This document shows positions 37,512 through 48,417 of a stretch of 64,000 nucleotides of DNA, piece after piece; the stretch's first letter is position 1; every line of letters begins with the position of its first letter. Location: NCBI RefSeq assembly GCF_004210375.1, contig NC_134830.1:8618001-8682000 (forward strand), given 5' to 3'. The stretch comes from Tachypleus tridentatus (Eukaryota > Arthropoda > Merostomata > Xiphosura > Limulidae). The translations under genes and the position numbers were made by a program. Under the pieces are notes generated by a model that saw only the letters and a program-made list of their open reading frames with translations, made no database searches and had not been told where the DNA came from.

Positions 37512-38518
37512 TCAATAACGAGTATGCCCCCCGTGAGCATCAATAACTGCTTGGCATCTCCTGCCCATGGAAGCGATGAGATGACGAATCACATCCTGTG
37601 GAATGGCTGTCCATTCAGCCTGCAAAGCTGCTGCAAGCTGAAGTAGAGTCTGCGGTTGAGGTTGTCGCCGTCGCAGACGTCGGTCCAACTCGTCCCAAAG
37701 ATGTTCGATGGGGTTTAAATCTGGTGATCTGGAGGGATAGGGAAGAACGTTGATGTTGTGGTGTCTCAAGAAGACAGTGGTGAGTCAGGCTATGTAAGGA
37801 CGGGCGTTGTCATGTTGAAAAACTCGTTGACGTTCACCATGATGGGTTGCACATGGGGCCTAAGAATCTCGTCGACGTATCGTTGAGCCGTAAGATTCCC
37901 TCGAATGTGCAAAAGGTCTGTTCTGGCATTGTAGGCGATGGCAGCCCACATCATGACGCTGCCACCACCAAATCTGTCAACTTCCTGCACACAGTTTGCT
38001 GCAAAACGTTCACCTCGGCGACGGTAAACACGGGTCCTTCCATCCTGCCTACGAAGCATAAAACGTGATTCATCGCTGAACCAAACATGCCTCCATCGTC
38101 GATGAGGCCATATCCGATATGCCCGAGTCCACTGCAGTCGTGCTTGACGATGTTGCTGGGTGAGGATGAAGCCTCTGACTGGACGTCGAGGTCGGATTCC
38201 TGCATCTCGTAGACGGTTGTGTACGGTCTGATCGGAAATCCTACGCAGCCCTGGTATGGTTGAGGCAGTAGACGTCGCAGTGGTGATTCTATCCCGAAGG
38301 TGACGTAACCGGATATAGCGATCTTATGCGGGCGTAGTCACACGAGGTCTGCCAGATCGTGGACGGTCACGAGTTGATCCATGTTGTTGGTGACGATGCC
38401 ATAGCCTTGTGATGGTGCTTGAGTGGACATTCACAGCTCTGGTAACATCTGATAGAGATTCGCCTGCTTCCAAGCGACCAATGGCGTTGTTGCGTTGTGT
38501 TTCAGTCAGTCTTGGCGT
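37512..38518 (-). pseudogene. Tc1-type DD34E transposase pseudogene
   Basis: The frame can be followed for about 335 codons, the usual family length. Residues 1-60 are a helix-turn-helix DNA-binding region (RLTETQRNNAIGRLEAGES) ending in the GRPR motif. The catalytic residues are D149 (FSDESRF, codon 38072-38074), the second D in HDNARP (37809-37811) and E in NPIEHLWD (37704-37706). There are 34 residues between the last two, hence DD34E. It is broken by a probable start ATG changed to ACG (38516-38518), a TAA at 38324-38326, a one-base frameshift beside the A5 run at 37818-37822, and a TGA at 37785-37787. The family cuts and pastes the element using the terminal repeats; this copy cannot make active enzyme. 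Confidence 0.93.
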
Positions 38519-38803
38519 AACTGTGTTGCTTGTCGGTGGCTTAACACTGAGCTATGGAAACCGAGAACCCGTCACTTTTCTAGGAATTTGCAAATGTTGC
38601 ACTTGCAGAACATGCAAATCTCTCAAACAAATTTATTGGACACGCATGTGTTTTGGCGAAAAATCGATGTTTTCCTCCGTTTTCAAAGTGCACAACTTTT
38701 ATTGTCATTTTGGTCTGACAATCAGTGCCTTAACACGTGTAACATCACATACTCTGAGCTTGTAACGTTATTACATATATTTCTCTTTAAAATAACAAAA
38801 ATA

Positions 38804-38840
38804 TCCCTTTTGCGTTTCTTGTTTTGAAGAGTATATATAC
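38804..38840. repeat. Tc1 element right terminal inverted repeat
   Basis: Reverse complement of 37331-37368, with the block CTTTTGCGTTTCTTG followed by TTTTGAAGAGTATATATA. One base differs inside the A-run of the left repeat. Confidence 0.85.
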
Positions 38841-39239
38841 CTTGTACTAGTTGTGACTAGTTCAGTCTCTCATTACTGAAACTAGTCTTGAACTTTCAAC
38901 TTTACATCAACAATGACGAAAGACAGAAGCCTCAGTTATTTCTGATTTTAAATTAAATTAATGTTCAACCTTTGTTTGAATTTCTCAGTAGTTACTTTGA
39001 CCCTCAATTCTTGTTCTTTGTTAGAACTAGATGTTATTATTGTTTCATCTGCAGTCATGGTTTGTATGTCTGTATAAGAATGACCATTGTTAGGCTTCAG
39101 CTATCCTAAGCGACGCATGATTGATTTCACATAACCTCGTTCACAGCGAGAACAAACGTATCGTTGAACAAAGTACGTGCCGTAGAAGAATGAACATACA
39201 GCTCAAAATACTTTGAGATCTGTAAAGAACTGGCACATT
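38841..39239. other. Spacer, nothing coding
   Basis: No gene was seen. The only structure is a short imperfect hairpin at 38855-38887 (GACTAGTT/CAGT pairing with ACTG/AAACTAGTC, one-base bulge). Confidence 0.5.
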
Positions 39240-39655
39240 GAAGGCTCGATACACAAGATTATCTTTGGCAGATTTGAGGTTTGATACACCAAATTATTGT
39301 TGACAGGTTTAAAATTTGTTGCACCATGTTATTGTTGGCAGAGTTAAGGTTTAGTGCACCATGTTACTGTTGGCAGATTTAAGGTTTAGTGCAGCATGTT
39401 ACTGTTGGCAGATTTAAGGTTTAGTGCAGCATGTTACTGTTGGCAGAGTTAAGGTTTAGTGCACCATGTTACTATTGGCAGATTTAAGGTTTAGTGCAGC
39501 ATGTTAATGTTGGCAGATTTAAAGTTTGTTGCACCATATAATTGGTGGCAGATTTAAGGTTTGGGTTTCAGCTTATTGTTGGCAGTTTTAAGATTTGGTG
39601 CACCATATTATTGGTGGCAGATTGAAGGTCTGGTGCACCAGATTATTGTACAGGT
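39240..39655. repeat. 35-bp minisatellite, about 12 copies
   Basis: Units contain TTGGCAGATTTAAGGTTTAG and GTGCACCATGTTACTG. Central units are nearly identical and the ends are more diverged, the usual pattern for an array homogenised by unequal exchange. No open frame runs through it. Confidence 0.92.
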
Positions 39656-40821
39656 TTTACTACTAAGCTTCTTAACAATAACATTTCTGTACAATAACTT
39701 GTTCAAATAGCAGAAGATTTGGTTTCCGAAAAATGAACCAAACCAACTTGTTTAATTACGAAAACATCTCACTTTACATTTAACAACAGTATTTATAATC
39801 AAATAACACGAAGTCTAAGAAATCTTTATTGTGTTATCATAAAACACAAGTTACAGTTAAATTTACAGTTGAAGTTACAGTTAAATTTACAGTTAAAACA
39901 ATTACAACCTGTTTTTCATCTTTATATTAACAATTTTGGTAATTATGTGAAGTCGTGATGGTATCAATAGAGGACTGTAAAATTATTTTGATAGAACTGT
40001 TAAAGGTTCATGGGTAAATGTTAAGTTTACGCTGAAATCCTAGGTTCGATTCCCTGCGATCAAGACGGCTAACACACCTCATTGTGTAGCTTTGCGCTAA
40101 AAAGACATACCTGTTAAATATTAGTATCAGTTCCGTAAACGTTTTATAGCACACACCATATTGCTTACCAATGACTCATTATTTTTATTCATAGCAAGAA
40201 AATGTGAAATGTATTTCACGTATAATTTTAAACAGCATTTTGAAACATTTATTGAGTGACGTGTGGAACCATCGTAATGTGAGCTCTCATGTTCCAAAAC
40301 CGTAAATCTGCGTCAGTTTCCCATTCGTGAGTGACGAAAGTTATTAAAACAATTAAAATGAAGTACATTTTAAAATGAAATAGCTCTTCCATTTCAGTGT
40401 GAGTAGCTTTATAGTTTGGAGTAGAGAACGTTTTAAAGTTGAAGGATATAATTAAAAACGTCAGCCCACGTGCACTGAGGACAAGGTTTACGTTGGACAG
40501 GCCACGCGTGTTTTATAGTAACAAAACTCCCATAGCTCGTGGTTTTCCTAACGTGTAGCGCGGGAACGTGACAAGACAATAAACAACTCCGAAATTATAA
40601 TTTATAGCAACAACGGCATAAGAATAAAAAGCATATTAACCATACAAAACAAACAGATTTTAAATTATAAACGATTGATTCACACATTATTTTAGTTTAT
40701 GTGAAATTAGGTGTATAAACAACAACATTGTGGCGAAATATTGGTCTTTGGAGAGTCAGTGGTCAGATAACCAAACGAATTGTAGCGTTAAATTATTGCC
40801 TTCTCACGCAGACGACTTATT
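39656..40821. other. Spacer with one family-2 SINE-like fragment
   Basis: AT-rich, with no convincing gene. The segment 39999-40102 resembles the 3' two thirds of a family-2 SINE (TTCGATTCCCTGCGATCA, CATTGTGTAGCTTTGCGC). A short repeat of TTACAGTTAAATTTACAGTT lies near 39850-39897. Confidence 0.5.
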
Positions 40822-41087
40822 GGTTTGAATTTTGCGCATAGCTTTACGAGGTCTATCTGCGCTAGCCGTTTATAGCTTAGCAGTGTAAGAGTAGAAGGCA
40901 GCTAGTCATCACCACCCACCGTCAATTCATGGACCACTCTTTTACCAACGAATAGTGGGATTGACCATAACTTTATAACGCCCCCACGACTAAAAAGTGG
41001 GGAACATGTGTGTTGTGTCGGGGATTTGACCTTACAACCCTGCCATTAGAAGAGGAGTGCCTTAACCACCTGGCCATGTCAGGCCCA
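40822..41087 (-). mobile_element. Family-1 SINE, reversed
   Basis: Tail-side TTTGCGCATAGCTTTACGAG, body CATCACCACCCACCGTCAAT, and head CCTTAACCACCTGGCCATGT are all present. The B-box region is damaged (GGGGATTTGACC). No obvious target-site duplication was found. Confidence 0.9.
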
Positions 41088-42298
41088 GCTAAATATGAAG
41101 ATACTAATCTATAAACTAATGTTCTAGCGTACAAGATGACTATTAGATTACCATTATCACGTAGGTAACGTAGACGTCCATAGAAGATGGTCCATGACCC
41201 ACCCACGTGAAGATGAAAACGGTATTCATGTATTAATAAATGTCTATGGGCAAAATAATACAATGAAAAATTTTCAACATTTTCTTGGAGAAGAAAATTT
41301 ACAAAAACATTTTACGTAAACGACCCAAATCTGTTGTCTTACAAGTTATTAATATGACCAACAAATGACTAGACATTTTAGGGTTAACTGTGGCCACGCC
41401 GCCAGATGTCTTTATTTGTTTAATGACCCGGTTTAGTCAATTAATTACTAAAGAGTACATGTAATGATTTGGTTGGACATGGATAAATGTTTTGACGGAT
41501 TATCACGGAGACACTGCAAAGGACGCATAAAACTATTCATCTGGTTTTAAATCATAGATTAATAATATAATCATAGTAAATAACAATGATTTAACTGGCA
41601 CAGTGCCTTCATGAATCGGCTGTCACTCTGATTAATCTTTACAAAGTGCAGTTGGTTTGTGACCTTTCGTTTTACTGAAATTAGGCTTAAGGTAATCATT
41701 AGTATCGATGAACTGATACGTGACAACGTTCCCCTTTTCCTTCTTAACTGTGTGTTTGACTTCAAATACCGAAACTGCCTTTGACAACAGTAATATCTCT
41801 ATCAGTTGTGGTTTTAAATAAACCCTATTATTATTACTGAGGTACATAAATCAAGGATATCCTAGATATTGAACCCCCTTTGCCTAGGGTCACGAATCCT
41901 AACCGAGAACCTAATCAAAGAATCGATTGTAAAAATAAAATAAAAGTTTCCAAACTGTATACAAGCAAAGACTTTGAGAGAAGCAAGGGAACAGAATACA
42001 CCCAATTCTTTAAAGGCAAACTTTTATTAAAACTACATATGACTACATAGTGAAGATAATTACCTGAGGTGGAGAGTACACAGAGATGAAACCAATATAA
42101 TTATTTCTCTGTTCGGCGAACTTTAAATCATCCATCACGTCTGCGTGTCTAGAGGTTCAGAGTTGCTAAGCAACTCGTATAGAAAGTTAATGTAATAAAC
42201 CTTTTATCACTTACTGTGGTAAATGTACCCCCTGCATTGGTTATAACGAAAAAAAAAGTATTATGTTTTTTAAATACAGTTATTTTATCAGAATTTTG
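41088..42298. other. Spacer, no gene recognised
   Basis: Overlapping minus-strand open frames of 64-71 residues at 41571-41847 run in two frames and match nothing I know. They are treated as chance. No repeats or RNA genes were recognised. Confidence 0.5.
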
Positions 42299-42567
42299 CT
42301 TGTTTTGAATTTCGCGCAAAGCTACACGAGGGCTGTCTGAGCTAGCTGTCCTTAACTTAACAGTGTAAGACTAGAGGGAAGGCAGCTAGTCATCACCACC
42401 CACCGCCAACTCTTGAACTACTCTTTCACCAACGAATAGTGGGATTGACCGTCACTTTATAACTGGCACCATGGCTGAAAGGGCGAGCATGTTTGATGTG
42501 ATAATAGTTCGAATTTGATCCTCAGATTACGAGTCGAACGCCCTAACCACCTGGCCATGCTAGGTCC
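42299..42567 (-). mobile_element. Family-1 SINE, reversed
   Basis: A well-preserved copy with GAATTTCGCGCAAAGCTACA (tail side), CACCACCCACCGCCAACTCT (body), and CAGATTACGAGTCGAACGCC then CTAACCACCTGGCCATGC (head). The 31-bp minisatellite begins about 315 bp beyond its head. Confidence 0.93.
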
Positions 42568-42881
42568 ATCAGTTGTTAATGTTATTAACTGTTACCACTT
42601 TCTAAATGCTCCTGCTTTCGTGGTTTATTTGGAGTGTCTTTTTAACCATCAGGGAGCGTTGCTTCCAAGTCAGGTTGGATGTCGTGTTGTAGTCTACTAC
42701 AAGCAGTAGAAAACAAGTTGATATGAGTTGAAAGATTTGAAAAAACGGTTGATACAAACATTGTCCATTATATTTAAAAGTCCACTTGTAGTTACTGGTG
42801 TCTTTGAACCACCATTAAGGTCGATGTTGTGTTTAATTTCAAAAATATAGATGAGACTGAAACTTTGCTGCAACTAAAAGG
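42568..42881. other. Spacer, nothing recognised
   Basis: No gene or repeat was recognised between the SINE and the 31-bp minisatellite. Confidence 0.5.
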
Positions 42882-43378
42882 TTGGGAAACTTATACTGTC
42901 CAAATGTGGACATTGGGAAACTTATACTGTCCAGATGTGGACATTGGAAAACTTATACTGTTCAGATGTGGACATTGGGAAACTTATAGTGTCCAGATGT
43001 AGACATTGGGAAACTTATACTGTCCAGATGTGGACATTGGGAAACTTATACTGTCCAAATATAGACATTGGGAAACTTATACTGTCCAGATGTAGACATT
43101 TGAAAACTTATACTGTCCAAATATAGACATTGGGAAACTTATACTGTCCAGATGTGGACATTTGAAAACTTATACTGTCCAGATGTGGACATTGGGAAAC
43201 TTATACTGTCCAGATGTGGACATTGGAAAACTTATACTGTCCAAATGTGGACATTGGGAAACTTATACTGTCCAGATGTAGACATTGGAAAACTTATACT
43301 GTCCAGATGTGAACAGTGGGAAACTTATACTGTCCAGATGTAGACATTGGGAAACTTATACTGTCCAGATGTGGACAG
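42882..43378. repeat. 31-bp minisatellite, about 16 copies
   Basis: Units contain GAAACTTATACTGTCC, AGATGTGGACATTGG and minor variants (GTAGAC, AATGTGG, TTTGAAAAC). Because 31 is not a multiple of 3, the open frames crossing it give a 31-residue peptide period that cycles through all three frames; these are not genes. Confidence 0.95.
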
Positions 43379-43839
43379 CTCTTTTCTCGTTGAAATTGTT
43401 GTACAGTTTGCGAAATATTTTCATAGTGAAAGACCATCCGCCCAACAGTACATCAAAACAATCAGAAAAAAACAAACTCGAATCTCATTTTGTTAACGTT
43501 GACATGGCATTAAAGATATATACAGATGTAAATACAGTGAGGAAAGAGAGCTTTTTCTAAAATGACCAGAGTGAAAAAATACATGCCTGTTTTGATGCTA
43601 GTTGAAGGCTTAAATGTTCACAAAAGAAAGGACATTCCTTAGGCAAACAGGTTATGAAAGACCTAATTAGAGATTCTGCTTTCTCAAAAGCAAGGATAAA
43701 ACAATTTATGGATAATGTTTTGGCATGCTTCCTAATATTGTACAACAACTACATTGTTTTTGTTTTTTACGTACCTAATTGATTGGTATTTGCCATGTTA
43801 TACAAGTAAATAATTAATAACATATGTTTAATTTTTTTA
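43379..43839. other. Spacer, nothing recognised
   Basis: Short open frames on both strands show no recognisable protein. No RNA gene or repeat was seen. Confidence 0.5.
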
Positions 43840-44113
43840 TTGTTTGTTTTTGAATTTCGCACAAAGCTACAGGAGGGATATCTCTGCTAGCCGTCCCTAA
43901 TTTAGCAGTGTAAGACTAGAGGAAAGGTAGCTAGTCATCACCACCCACCGCCAACTCTTGGGCTGCTCTTTTACCAATGAATAGTGGGATTGACCGAAAC
44001 ATTTTAACGTCCCCACGGCTGAAAGGGCGAGCATGTTTATTGTGACGGGGATTCGGACCTACAACCCTCAGGTTACGAGTCCAGCGCCTTAACCCACCTG
44101 AATGTGCCAGGCC
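43840..44113 (-). mobile_element. Family-1 SINE, reversed
   Basis: A full-length copy: tail TGTTTGTTTTTGAATTTCGC, body CACCACCCACCGCCAACTCT and GGGATTGACCG, head CCAGCGCCTTAACCCACCTG and GTGCCAGGCC. Flanking TAATTTTTTTA and TAATTTCTTTA look like an 11-bp target-site duplication with one mismatch. Confidence 0.92.
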
Positions 44114-44490
44114 TAATTTCTTTAATATATCATATTTTAAAGGTAAATGCATCATATTCTAGCTTCCTTCGAATAATTAGCTCGTATTGTGTAATTAACT
44201 TAAGATGAACTAATTACGAGGTATAATTAACATCAAATTTCTTCACACTCTTTCAAGGATCCGCAAAACCATAAGTGCGATAGAACTTCAAACTACCTAC
44301 ATTCAGTCTTGTGGATAAATAGACGCTTAAAATTTGATAATTTAATCTAACCCAGGGCTTTCGCAACGTCGTTACAAAAGAAATGGTCAAATGCTAATTT
44401 CATACACTTTCAAGTTACCTCTTGGCCCTGTTGCAGCACGTGCAACTATGTTCGCGTTAGCGTGAGAAAAATTAATATATACAAGATGGT
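44114..44490. other. Spacer, nothing recognised
   Basis: AT-rich DNA with no gene, RNA or tandem repeat that I could recognise. Confidence 0.5.
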
Positions 44491-44612
44491 TATTTTTTTT
44501 CAATTAAGCACAAAGATACACAATAGGCAATCTGTGCTCTGCACACTACAGATATCGAAACCCTGTTTTTAGCGTTGTAACTCCGCAAAAAATGCCGATG
44601 TGCCGCTACGGA
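44491..44612 (-). mobile_element. Family-2 SINE, reversed, abutting the 32-bp minisatellite
   Basis: Reads tail (TTTTTTTTCAATTAAGCACA), then CAATCTGTGCTCTGCACAC, the reversed B box (TATCGAAACCCTGTTTTTAG) and the head (AATGCCGATGTGCCGCTACG). Its head end lies within a few bases of the first unit of the 32-bp minisatellite. Confidence 0.75.
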
Positions 44613-45690
44613 ACATTAAAAACAGTTCAAAATATACAGTTTGTTAGGAAATAACAGTTTAAAATGTACAGTTTGTTAAAATAATTGTGTAAAGTATACA
44701 GTTTGTTAGGATATAACAGTTTAAAATGTACAGTTTGTTAGGAACAAATAGTTTCAAATGTACAGTTTGTAAGGAAGTAAGAGTTTAAAATGTACAGTTT
44801 GTTACGAAATAATAGTTCAATATATACAGTTTGTTTGGAATTAACAGTTTGTAAGCTCGTAACAGTTTATAATGTACAGTTTGTTACGAAATAACAGTTT
44901 AAAATGTACAGTTTGTTACGAAATAACAGTTTAAAATATATAGTTTGTTAATAACAGTTTAAAATATAAAGTTTGTTACGAAATAACAGTTCAATATATA
45001 CAGTTTGTTAAAAAATAAGAGTTTAAAATATACAGTTTGTTAGGAAATAAATGTTTAAAATATACAGTTTGTTACGAAATAACAGTTTAAAATGTACAGT
45101 TTGTTAGGAAATTAGAATTTAAAATGTACAGTTTTTTTGGAAATAACAATCTAAAATATACAGTTTGTTTGGAAATAACAGTTTAAAATGTACAGTTTGT
45201 TTGGAAATAACAGTTTAAGATGTACAGTTTGTTAGGAAATAACATTTTAAAATATTCAATTTGCTAGGATATAACAGTTTGAAATTTACAGTCTGTTAGG
45301 ACGTAACAGTTTAAAATGTACAGTTTGTCAGGAAATAACATTTTAAAATATACAGTATGTTAGAGGCTCGGCATAACCAGGTGGTTAAGGCACTCGTCTC
45401 GTAATCCGAAGGTCACAGGTTCGTATTCCCGTCACACGAGACATGCTCTCACTTTCAGCTGTAAGTACGTTATAATGTGTCGGTCGATTCCACTTATTGT
45501 TTGTGAATGAGCAGCCCAAGAGTTGGCGGTTGGTGGTGATGACTAGCTGACTTCGCTCTAGCCTAACACTGGTAAATTATTGACTGTTAGCACTGATAGC
45601 TCTTATGTAGCTTTTCGCGAAATTCAAAAAACAAACAAACAGTTTGTTAGAAAATATGCAATTAATTAGGAAATAACAGTTTAAAAATTC
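44613..45690. repeat. 32-bp minisatellite, about 24 copies, split by a SINE
   Basis: Units contain AACAGTTTAAAATGTACAGT then TTGTTAGGAAAT, with G/A (TGTAC/TATAC) and TTAG/TTAC/TTTG subtypes. It runs 44613-45364, is interrupted by a family-1 SINE at 45365-45639, and resumes at 45640 for about 1.5 units, which shows that the SINE landed in a pre-existing array. Confidence 0.93.
45365..45639 (+). mobile_element. Family-1 SINE inserted in the 32-bp minisatellite
   Basis: The head is AACCAGGTGGTTAAGGCACT with B box GGTTCGTATTCCC; the body is AGTTGGCGGTTGGTGGTGAT; the tail is AAAAAACAAACAAAC. The flanking CAGTATGTTAGA (45353-45364) and CAGTTTGTTAGA (45640-45651) are its target-site duplication with one difference. 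The sequence around CTCGTAATCCGAAGG resembles the anticodon arm of a threonine tRNA with a CGT anticodon; that origin is an inference. Confidence 0.92.
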
Positions 45691-46123
45691 TGAAAGACTG
45701 TTTTACAAATATCAACACAAGATAAAGACATTCACAAATTATCGTTCAAGATACTCTGTGACATGTTACGTTGTTAAACGTTGTTTTGAGTCTTTCATTC
45801 GTGAGAAAATAAAAGAATATTAATGTTGCACTCGATTTGGACTGCAAAACCTACATGGACTTTATTCTTCCACAGTAGAAATTCCTGGATTTATTTTTAC
45901 TCTGATGACTTCCTCATCCTTGGTCAATTCTTCGTTTGATGGAACTCTCGCGACACTCCTTCCAACTTGCAATGACCCTCACTTAGGTAACCAATTTTTA
46001 TTCGAGTACAGTAATATATTTACCTATGATAGTGTTAATTAGCACGTTTTATCTCTGTATTAAATTGTGATCGTTCATCATAACGCCCACGCGGTTGAAA
46101 GGACAAGTTTATGTTATCTACTG
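45691..46123. other. Spacer with SINE fragment and candidate exon
   Basis: A short reversed family-1 SINE piece lies at 46064-46114 (TAACGCCCACGCGGTTGAAA). The segment 45876-45986 has an acceptor-like CTTCCACAG, a donor-like AG|GTAACC and one open frame, but no recognisable protein. The duplicated flank begins at 46124 with no obvious repeat at the boundary. Confidence 0.45.
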
Positions 46124-47626
46124 ATTCATAGAGTATCCAGCTGATGTCCGTTTAGAACTCTGAACATGGAATCACCAATGTGTGACAGTTTCCTCTTAAC
46201 AAAAATTCTACCTAGGATGTTAAAGCTAGAACGTAGTTAACGTTCAGTATTCTGATTTTAACTTTTTTTTTTTCTCGAAATAGGAAATGGAAGCTGAAAT
46301 ATTCCCGGATGTGCTCGGGTAATATCGGGTAAAACCTGTTATAACTACAATGACAGCTAAACAAGAGATTCGAGGGAATGTATATATAAGTTTATACCGT
46401 AACACTAAAACACATGTAGCAGCACGCCTACTTTTGTTTATGTTTATACTATAACATTAGAACACGTTCAACAGCACGTCTAATTTTTTTTAGGGTTACA
46501 CTACAACGCTAGGTGCTACCAAGATCAAACAAGCCCCATTAGCAGATAAAGAAAATATGTGTGCTAGAAACCCCCATGGAGATCTGCTGAACCAATTATC
46601 CACACAAAGTTATAAACCAGTCAAATATTTTCCTAAGCCTTCAAACCCACGAGGCAATTACTAACGGTAAGATTAGTCGAGTTGAAGGCTGAGCATATCT
46701 CATTGATTTAGAATATGGGCAGAGACCCCTATTAAATAAAACAAAAATAAACATATATATATATATATACATGCTCTATATCATAGAAATCTTTAGTTTA
46801 TGATACTTAGAGTAATAAGTTTTAATTACGTGAAGAAATTTTCCTATTAGTTTAGCGACTGCTAATCCATGTTGAATTAACATGGATTTTAAAAGAAACC
46901 TTTAGTCATGACTGAAGAGAGAGAGTTTCACTCTAAAACGTTGTTCGTGGTAAGATCACCGCTGTAGGAGCTCTGTGTGTGTGTTTTTTCAAGCACCCTG
47001 GAGGAGACGATTTACTACGTTAATTACATGACCCAATGTTATAAGAGGTATCTGAAGTTAAAAAATAGAAACCTGTATGAAGTTTTCTGACGTGAGTGGA
47101 ATGTTAATGTCATGTCCTCTCAGTTAATATGAATTGACTGTCTTTTATAGCCTGAACTCTGTAATAAAGTTATTAGCTGTATGCCTGTTTTTTAATTTCT
47201 CACAGAACAACTCCAAAGCTATCTGCGCTAGCCCTCCCTAATTTTAAAATGAAAGACTAGAGAGACGGCAAATAGTGGATAATACCCATCTCTAGCCCTT
47301 GGACTACTATTTTAGCAAACGAGTTGCGGGATTGACCGAGAGAGCGAGAGGGTTTGGTGACGGCTTTCGGTCCCGCGAATCTCAGATTGAGATTCGAACC
47401 ATGCCAAAACCCCAGCTTACTGAAAAAAAAATCTAAGTGTAAAGCAGTCCCGTACATTGAATGTAGTATCTAGCTTGAAATATGTTTAAATTTGGGAATT
47501 AATCACTAAATAATACCTGACAAAATTTAAGAAGTTGCTCCGATGAAGTCGAAAAACACACACCAAAAAACAGTAAAATTATATACCATGGAACTCTTCC
47601 CTATAACCTTCTATTGTTGGTTAATA
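46124..47626. repeat. Duplicated flank, copy 2 (left part)
   Basis: Direct repeat of 1-1490, differing by fewer than ten substitutions and a few small indels (by eye). It carries the same SINE remnant, here at 47188-47405. It is joined without a gap to the HES-side unique sequence on its left. Confidence 0.93.
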
Positions 47627-48088
47627 CTGAGTTCCTCTAGTCACCAGAGAAACTGTTTCATAAAATAGACCAGTAAGGCTTAAGACGTAATGAACTCAAG
47701 TCATCAGAGGAACTTGGAACTTTTCATAAGATAGATCAGTAAGGCTTAAGACGTAATGAACTCAAGTCACCAGAGGAACTTTTCATTAGATAGATCAGTA
47801 AGGCTTAAGACGTAATGAACTCAAGTCACCAGAGGAACTTTTTCATAAGATAGATCAGTAAGGCTTAAGACGTAATGAACTTAAGTCACCAGAGGAACTT
47901 TTCATTAGATAGATCAGTAAGGCTTAAGACGTAATGAAGTCAAGCCACCAGAGGAACTTTTCATAAAATAGATCAGTAAGGCTTAAGACGTAATGAACTC
48001 AAGTCATCAGAGGAACTTTTCATAATATAGATCAGTAAGGCTTAAGACGTAATGAACTCAAGTCACCAGAGGAACTGTTTCATAAGAC
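47627..48088. repeat. Minisatellite A, copy 2, about 8 units
   Basis: Same 59/60-bp unit as 1491-2693, with blocks CAGAGGAACTTTTCAT and GTAAGGCTTAAGACGTAA. It ends abruptly at CATAAGAC, where a deletion joins it to minisatellite B. Confidence 0.93.
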
Positions 48089-48417
48089 TAGTCTATCGCC
48101 TTAACCACCAGGTCAACAAACACATCTAAGTTGCTGTTCTAGCGTCTTAACCACCAGAGCAACACATCTAAGTTGCTAGTCTAGCATCTTAACCACCAGG
48201 TCAACACATCTAAGTTGCTACTCCAGCGACTTAACTTCCAGGTCAACACATCTAAGTTCTAGTCTAGCGTCTTAACCACCAGGTCAATACATCTAAGTTG
48301 CTAGTCTAGCATCTTAACCACCAGGTCAACATATCTAAGTTGCTGGTCTAGCATCTTAACCACCAGGTCAACACATCTAAGTTGATGATCTAGCGTCTTT
48401 ACCACCAGGTCAATACA
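48089..48417. repeat. Minisatellite B, copy 2, about 8 units
   Basis: Same 42-bp SINE-derived unit as 4515-5517. It starts mid-unit at TAGTCTATCGCCTTAACCAC, which matches position 4934 of copy 1, and lacks about 255 bp (six units) that copy 1 has between about 5146 and 5395. Confidence 0.93.

Larger units (their letters stand above)
37331..38840 (-). mobile_element. Tc1-family DNA transposon, about 1.5 kb, inactive
   Basis: Terminal inverted repeats are visible at both ends: TATATATACTCTTCAAAA then AAAGAAACGCAAAAGG on the left, and the reverse complement (CTTTTGCGTTTCTTG then TTTTGAAGAGTATATATA) on the right, with about one mismatch over 35 bp. Both ends lie in TATATA runs, consistent with the TA target preference of the family. 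The interior holds a single minus-strand transposase pseudogene. Length and layout fit a full-length element. Confidence 0.93.

Noticed and set aside
37847..38827. Plus-strand open frames of 73-118 residues and a minus-strand 84-residue frame
   Set aside because: Shadows of the minus-strand Tc1 transposase and its terminal region.
41571..41847. Overlapping minus-strand open frames of 64 and 71 residues
   Set aside because: Two frames are open at once, no family is recognised, and no splice or promoter context supports either.
42935..43560. Repetitive peptides encoded over the 31-bp minisatellite
   Set aside because: The 31-bp unit cycles through all frames, so open frames are a passive result of a stop-free repeat; no start or gene context.
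43931..44155. 74-residue minus-strand open frame
   Set aside because: It is the sense strand of a family-1 SINE, not a protein gene.
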